From positions 1-9,956 of the forward strand of contig DGWE01000044.1 in the NCBI GenBank assembly GCA_002396065.1: 9,956 nucleotides of DNA, written 5' to 3'. The notes under the pieces were generated by a model. That model worked only from the letters and a program-made list of their open reading frames with translations. It had not been told where the DNA came from and ran no database searches. Positions 6,261 through 9,956 of this stretch are shown here, one piece after another (the stretch's first letter is position 1; every line of letters begins with the position of its first letter). This DNA comes from Eubacteriaceae bacterium UBA4266. GTDB lineage: Bacteria; Bacillota; Clostridia; Eubacteriales; Eubacteriaceae. Made by a program: the position numbers and the translations under genes.

Positions 6261-7343
6261 TTATTTAGCCAAATCCGCGAGGGTTTCGACACCTTTTTCG
6301 TAGGCCCAGCCTTCCGGACTGTAGATGCCCTTCTGGTGTTTCATCATGTAGCGGTCAAAGGCTGCGGTGATGAACGGGCAGATGAACAGGGTGATAATCG
6401 ACGCGGTGGCGCACTGTGCGGTGGCCATGCCGGTGTATTTCTTCATGGACGGGTCGGCTTCGGCGACGGCTGCCGGTGTCATCGCGGAATTCAGCGCGGT
6501 GGTCCCGATGGCAGCACCCATGGCGTTTCTTTCCTTCTTCGGCAGAAGCAGGTTGATGACAAAGAAGAAGATGACGGCGGTTGCGGCGGAGACGAGACCG
6601 AGGACGATCCCGGAAGCGCCGGCGGTCAAAATGGTCTTCAGGTCGGTTTTCGCACCAATGGAAATCGTCATGAAGAAGGTGACGATTGGCTGTGCAGTCT
6701 TGCAGGCCGCTCTGAAGTGGCTGTCGAGGTTGCCCCAGACAAAGCCGATTAAGATTGGAATGATGACGGCGACTAAGGACATAAACGGAATGCTCGCCAG
6801 GCCGGTGGCGCCGAGGGCGACCAGTGTGAAGAACGGGCCGTCGTTCAAGGACAGGATGGAAATGGCGCCGGTATCGGTAGCGTTCCCAAACTGAGAGGAC
6901 AATGAGATGTACAGTGAACCGTTGGAGTTGGTGATCGCAGCGATCCATACGAACGGCGCGATGCCGAGGAAGCCGGCTGGGCCAGCGAGCTTGCCGACGA
7001 TCAGGCCGACGATGACGCCGAGTACAAATTTGACACCGGTCATCGCAACCCCTTTGTACAGTGGCATCCCGACTTGCTTAATGTCGATCATGGACCCGCA
7101 GACGATCAGGAAGAAGCCCATCATGCAGGCGTTGCCTTCGTAAAACAGCGCGGTGACGTATCCGCCGATCTGGAAGAACTGCGGCACCAACGTGGACATG
7201 ACCACGGCGATGACCAATGGGATGATGACGAGGCCCCCTGGCAGCTCGCTCATCTTCTGAAGGATTGGGAAATCCCTTCTTTTCGTTTCTGTTTCCGGCG
7301 ACTGCTCGCCGTTTGCCGGTGTTTTCACTTCGTTTTCGTTCAT
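6261..7343 (-). CDS. KdgT-family (2-keto-3-deoxygluconate permease type) sugar-acid transporter
   Basis: This 360-residue integral membrane protein has about ten hydrophobic segments, beginning near residue 36 after a charged 30-residue N-terminal extension. Family-like blocks are PFVWIAAITNSNGSLY (130-145), SLNDGPFFTL (165-174), ISIGAKTDLKTIL (227-239) and the repeat-like ALNSAMTPAAVAEADP (283-298). KdgT proteins are proton-linked carriers of keto-deoxy sugar acids, and members near DUF1537 kinases are likely importers of four-carbon acids. Here the neighbours argue for a tetronate such as D-threonate or D-erythronate rather than ketodeoxygluconate. ATG 7343 has TAGGAG four bases upstream. 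The substrate is inferred. The N-terminal extension, longer than I expect for the family, is acidic and hydrophilic. Confidence 0.9.
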   Translation of the reverse strand: MNENEVKTPANGEQSPETETKRRDFPILQKMSELPGGLVIIPLVIAVVMSTLVPQFFQIGGYVTALFYEGNACMMGFFLIVCGSMIDIKQVGMPLYKGVAMTGVKFVLGVIVGLIVGKLAGPAGFLGIAPFVWIAAITNSNGSLYISLSSQFGNATDTGAISILSLNDGPFFTLVALGATGLASIPFMSLVAVIIPILIGFVWGNLDSHFRAACKTAQPIVTFFMTISIGAKTDLKTILTAGASGIVLGLVSAATAVIFFFVINLLLPKKERNAMGAAIGTTALNSAMTPAAVAEADPSMKKYTGMATAQCATASIITLFICPFITAAFDRYMMKHQKGIYSPEGWAYEKGVETLADLAK

Positions 7344-7375
7344 TTTCTCCTACTCTCCTAAATAATGATTATATT

Positions 7376-7394
7376 TTAACAACATGTTTGTTAA
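7376..7394. repeat. Perfect inverted repeat between kinase and permease genes
   Basis: TTAACAACATGTTTGTTAA consists of 7-bp arms TTAACAA and TTGTTAA around a 5-base centre. It sits in the 61-base gap between the kinase stop and the permease start. On the minus strand it is followed by AATATAATC, not by a T-run, so it is not an intrinsic terminator. It could be an operator, an RNA stem that stabilises part of the message, or chance in an AT-rich gap. Confidence 0.6.
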
Positions 7395-7404
7395 CCCGGT
7401 TGGA

Positions 7405-8751
7405 TTACCGTTCCCGCGCGGCTTCGAGGCACAGGCGTTCGATAATTTTTTCGGCGATGTGATCGTCCCCGGTCAGGCCGCCCTTGCCGACGATGGGCAG
7501 ACCCGCGTATTTGCCGGTGATGAAGCTTAAGTCTGTCTGTGGAATGACGTAATCGATCATTTCCAGGCAGCCGACGCCCAGGTGGTAGCAGACGTTGACC
7601 ATCGTGTCGCCCCCTGTGGCGTAAAGTCCGGCGATCTTGTCCCGCCCGACTTTTTCGATGACGGCGGCGACGATGGCGCCGAGACCGCCGTTGATGCTTT
7701 CCGCGCTCATGCCCTTGGCGTAGCCGTGGCGCTTGTCTTCTTCGTCCAAATCGAGGAGATCGCCGTGGAGGGCGGTTTCCATCAGGATGGCTTTGGGCTG
7801 CGGCGTTTCGCCGAGCATGGCCACCGCCTGTTTGACGGTGCGGTCGATTTCCGCGTTGGCGGAATCGGCGCCGTGGATCAGGGCCAGCGGATCGACTTCG
7901 ATGCGACGGACCTGGTCGTCTTCACACAGCACTTCCATCTGGCGCTTGGTCACTGGCGTGGCGCTGCCGGCCGCGATGAGCACGGTTTTGCCGGTCACCG
8001 GCTTGACGTCCGGGATGTTCGGCTGTTCGGTTTCGATTAAGCCGTGGCAGAAGGCCACCTTCGCGGTGAAGGGACCTGGGTCGACGGCGATCATCGTGCG
8101 GCCTAAGCTGATGGCCGCTTTGGCAATGAGCTCGACGTCGTCGATGGAAATCGCGTCGACGACGAGGATTTCGGCGCCGCCGTCGATGGCCTTGCGCATC
8201 GCGCCGGCGACCTGGGCTTCCCCGTCCAGCACGTCTTCGAGCTCGATCAGCGCGACCTTGCGCTTGCTCTGAGACTGAATCAATTTCGGAATGTAATTTT
8301 CCTTAACCGGTGTGCGCACGTCCTGGGCCACCGGTGTGCGGATCAGCGCGACGTTGTCGATGACCGAATAGCCGCCGACCAAAATGCGGCGGGACTGGGG
8401 CATCGCCGGGACCATCACCGCGATGGCGTTGTCGCCGATGGTGTCGAGCATCGCGTCGATTTCGGTGCCGACGTTGCCGCGCAGGGTCGTGTCGATGCGC
8501 TTAGAAAAATACTGAACGCCGGCGCCCTTGAGCACCGAGGTCGCCTTGCTGACGCGCTGGTACGCGTCTTCCTTGGACAGCGGGCGCGAGTTGCTGCTGA
8601 TCAAAACCGCGTCCAGATCCTTTAAGCCTTCGTACTGGGCCGCCGCGGTATCGTCGAAGAACACGGCCGTCTTGGCCTTGGATCTCGCGAGCAGCACGCC
8701 CGTGGTCGTCGCGCCGGTTAAATCGTCGGCGACTACTCCTATCTTTGCCAT
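7405..8751 (-). CDS. dtnK: Four-carbon acid sugar kinase (DUF1537 family), probable D-threonate kinase
   Basis: This 448-residue protein has both halves of the DUF1537 kinase family (Pfam PF07005 and PF17042). The N-terminal substrate domain shows VADDLTGA (7-14) and KRIDTTLRGN (84-93). The C-terminal nucleotide domain shows GSATPVTKRQ (262-271), ATGGDT (378-383) and GLPIVGKGGLTGDD (417-430). Characterised members use ATP to phosphorylate D-threonate, D-erythronate or 3-oxo-tetronates at C4. Pairing with a PdxA-type dehydrogenase, with no aldolase or decarboxylase gene next to it, favours the D-threonate kinase (DtnK) role over 3-oxo-tetronate kinase. ATG 8751 has a GGGGG site six bases upstream and lies 27 bases after the pdxA2 stop. 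Exact substrate is inferred. Confidence 0.9.
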   Translation of the reverse strand: MAKIGVVADDLTGATTTGVLLARSKAKTAVFFDDTAAAQYEGLKDLDAVLISSNSRPLSKEDAYQRVSKATSVLKGAGVQYFSKRIDTTLRGNVGTEIDAMLDTIGDNAIAVMVPAMPQSRRILVGGYSVIDNVALIRTPVAQDVRTPVKENYIPKLIQSQSKRKVALIELEDVLDGEAQVAGAMRKAIDGGAEILVVDAISIDDVELIAKAAISLGRTMIAVDPGPFTAKVAFCHGLIETEQPNIPDVKPVTGKTVLIAAGSATPVTKRQMEVLCEDDQVRRIEVDPLALIHGADSANAEIDRTVKQAVAMLGETPQPKAILMETALHGDLLDLDEEDKRHGYAKGMSAESINGGLGAIVAAVIEKVGRDKIAGLYATGGDTMVNVCYHLGVGCLEMIDYVIPQTDLSFITGKYAGLPIVGKGGLTGDDHIAEKIIERLCLEAARER

Positions 8752-8778
8752 ATTTCCCCCTTTATTCTCACGGATGAA

Positions 8779-9795
8779 TTACTTGTTCATGTTGTGCTTG
8801 CGGATCGCGTATTCGGCGCAGACCTTGGTGGATTCGATCAGGCTGACGTCGTTCGCGATGCCCTTGCCCGCGATGTCGAAGGCGGTGCCGTGGTCGACCG
8901 AGCCGCGGATGAACGGCAGGCCCCAGGTGATGGTGACGGATTTTTCGAAGTCCAAGGTTTTGCAGGCGATGTGGCCCTGATCGTGGTATTCAGACAGAAT
9001 GGCGTCGAATTTGCCGCTCTTGCCGATGTTGAAGATCGAGTCCGCTGGGATTGGGCCGACGGCGTTGATGCCTTCCGCCTGAGCCGCCTTGACCGCCGGT
9101 TCGATTTCGTCGATTTCTTCTCTGCCGAAGAGGCCGTTGTCGCCGTTGTGCGGGTTGATGCCGGCGACCGCGATCAGCGGATTGTCGATGCCGACGCCGC
9201 GGAGTTCCTTGTCGATGTTGCGGATGTAGTCGAGGACGACGTCCTTGGTCGCGTAGTGGACCGCGTCGATCAAGGACATGTGACGGCTGACGAAGAAGAC
9301 GCGCAGCTTGTGGCAGGAGAACATGGTCAGCGCGTAGGGCGAGTTGGTCGCGTGCTGATAGATTTCAGTGTGGCCCGGTTCCTTGACGCCGATGAGCTTG
9401 ATGGCCTGTTTGTTGATCGGGGTGGTGGACACCGCGTCGACCTTACCGGCCATACCCAATTCGATGGATTTCATGATGAAATCGACGGCCATCTGGCCAG
9501 CCAGCTTCTGGACCTTGCCCCATTCGATGGAGTCGGTGTCGTAGTCGCCGGTTTCCATCACGTCGATGACGCCCTTTTCGTATTTCGCTTCCGACGGGTC
9601 GGAAATCTGGTGGAACGAAACGTCCTTCTTCAAGACGTCCGCGGCTCTCTGAAGGATGGCTTCGCTGCCGATGACAAAGGGCTTGCAGCAGGCGTGAATT
9701 TCGTCTGCGAGCATCGTGCCGATGACGGTTTCCGGTCCGATTCCTGCCGGGTCGCCCATCGTGATGGCCATAACTGGTTTGAATTGTGCTTCCAT
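8779..9795 (-). CDS. pdxA2: PdxA-family oxidative decarboxylase, probable 4-phospho-D-threonate dehydrogenase
   Basis: This 338-residue cytoplasmic enzyme is related to PdxA of vitamin B6 synthesis. It has GDPAGIGPE (14-22), PINK (126-129), GHTE (141-144), NPH (214-216), EYHDQGH (269-275) and DHGTAFDIAG (301-310). His172, His216 and His271 have the spacing of the PdxA metal-binding histidines. Beside a DUF1537 kinase and a sugar-acid permease, and away from other B6 genes, the PdxA2 role is more likely: NAD(P)-dependent oxidation and decarboxylation of a 4-phospho four-carbon acid to dihydroxyacetone phosphate and CO2. Segments such as LRVFFVSRHMSL differ in places from biosynthetic PdxA as I remember it. 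ATG 9795 has AAAGGGA about ten bases upstream. It is the first gene of the operon. A PdxA role in B6 synthesis is not excluded. Confidence 0.9.
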   Translation of the reverse strand: MEAQFKPVMAITMGDPAGIGPETVIGTMLADEIHACCKPFVIGSEAILQRAADVLKKDVSFHQISDPSEAKYEKGVIDVMETGDYDTDSIEWGKVQKLAGQMAVDFIMKSIELGMAGKVDAVSTTPINKQAIKLIGVKEPGHTEIYQHATNSPYALTMFSCHKLRVFFVSRHMSLIDAVHYATKDVVLDYIRNIDKELRGVGIDNPLIAVAGINPHNGDNGLFGREEIDEIEPAVKAAQAEGINAVGPIPADSIFNIGKSGKFDAILSEYHDQGHIACKTLDFEKSVTITWGLPFIRGSVDHGTAFDIAGKGIANDVSLIESTKVCAEYAIRKHNMNK

Positions 9796-9865
9796 AATGA
9801 TAAATCCCTTTCGTTTATTTTCGTTTTGTTTTCTTTTGTTTGTACATAACTTGCTTTATGTGTCT

Positions 9866-9894
9866 ATAGTAAAGCGTTTCATAACGTTTGTCAA
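9866..9894 (-). promoter_or_regulatory. Promoter of the sugar-acid operon
   Basis: On the minus strand there is a consensus -35 TTGACA (9894-9889), a 17-base spacer and a weaker -10 TACTAT (9871-9866). Transcription would begin near 9859, leaving an A-rich leader of about 64 bases before pdxA2. A run of A-rich sequence (minus strand, 9956-9897) directly upstream could act as an UP element. Confidence 0.75.
9873..9890. repeat. Direct repeat in the promoter spacer, candidate operator
   Basis: On the plus strand AGCGTTTC (9873-9880) and AACGTTTG (9883-9890) match at six of eight bases, with start points ten bases apart, one helical turn. They fill the spacer between -35 and -10 and touch the -35. 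Such a site is well placed for repression by the DeoR-family product of the same operon. The repeat is short and may be chance. Confidence 0.4.
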
Positions 9895-9956
9895 GCTATT
9901 TTTATTTATTTTTTACTAATTTCTTTCTTATTCTTTCTTTTTTATTTTCTTTTTGT

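Noticed and set aside
8794..9849. Long plus-strand open frame of 351 codons opposite pdxA2
   Set aside because: It is antisense to a gene with complete PdxA motifs, has the Asp/Val/Arg-rich composition typical of shadow frames in GC-rich DNA, and has no promoter or ribosome site of note.
9870..9883. CcpA cre site in the sugar-acid promoter (ATGAAACGCTTTAC)
   Set aside because: Aligned on the central CG, several fixed positions of the cre consensus fail, because one arm is a base short. It is better described as part of the direct repeat.
9897..9956. Pyrimidine-rich plus-strand stretch as a separate element
   Set aside because: It is simply an A/G-rich tract upstream of the operon promoter on the minus strand. 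No gene, repeat unit or hairpin is seen, so it is mentioned only as a possible UP element.

Overview
The window looks like a fairly GC-rich member of the Firmicutes/Clostridia. The signs are a tryptophan T-box leader, strong purine-rich Shine-Dalgarno sites, AT-rich intergenic promoters with near-consensus sigma-A hexamers, and U-tract terminators. A Eubacteriaceae-like host is a guess only. Nearly everything reads on the minus strand, in two operons separated by a small-gene island.

Region 1 (about 1-3918, minus strand) is the start of a tryptophan operon: promoter, tRNA-Trp T-box leader with terminator, then trpE, trpG, trpD and a trpC that runs off the window at base 1. trpE and trpG overlap by ATGA and the later genes are nearly abutting. 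Together they make anthranilate from chorismate, transfer the phosphoribosyl group, and begin indole-glycerol-phosphate synthesis.

Region 2 (about 3960-4850) is the island. A plus-strand gene encodes a 110-residue three-helix membrane protein. Convergent to it are two short minus-strand genes, of 64 and 56 residues. The minus-strand transcript appears to end at a strong hairpin plus T8 that lies inside the 3' coding end of the plus-strand gene. None of these three proteins is recognised.

Region 3 (about 4819-9956, minus strand) is a five-gene catabolic operon with its own promoter and terminator: a PdxA2-type dehydrogenase, a DUF1537-type four-carbon acid sugar kinase, a KdgT-family permease, a YcxB-like small membrane protein, and a DeoR-family regulator. 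By analogy with the characterised DtnK/PdxA2 pathway, the permease would import a four-carbon sugar acid such as D-threonate or D-erythronate. The kinase would phosphorylate it at C4, and the dehydrogenase would oxidise and decarboxylate it to dihydroxyacetone phosphate. The DeoR protein is the likely local regulator.

I see no mobile element, CRISPR array, tRNA or rRNA. Both main operons belong to known types. The less explained parts are the YcxB-like gene inside the sugar-acid operon, the terminator inside a convergent gene, the small-protein island, and two candidate operator repeats.
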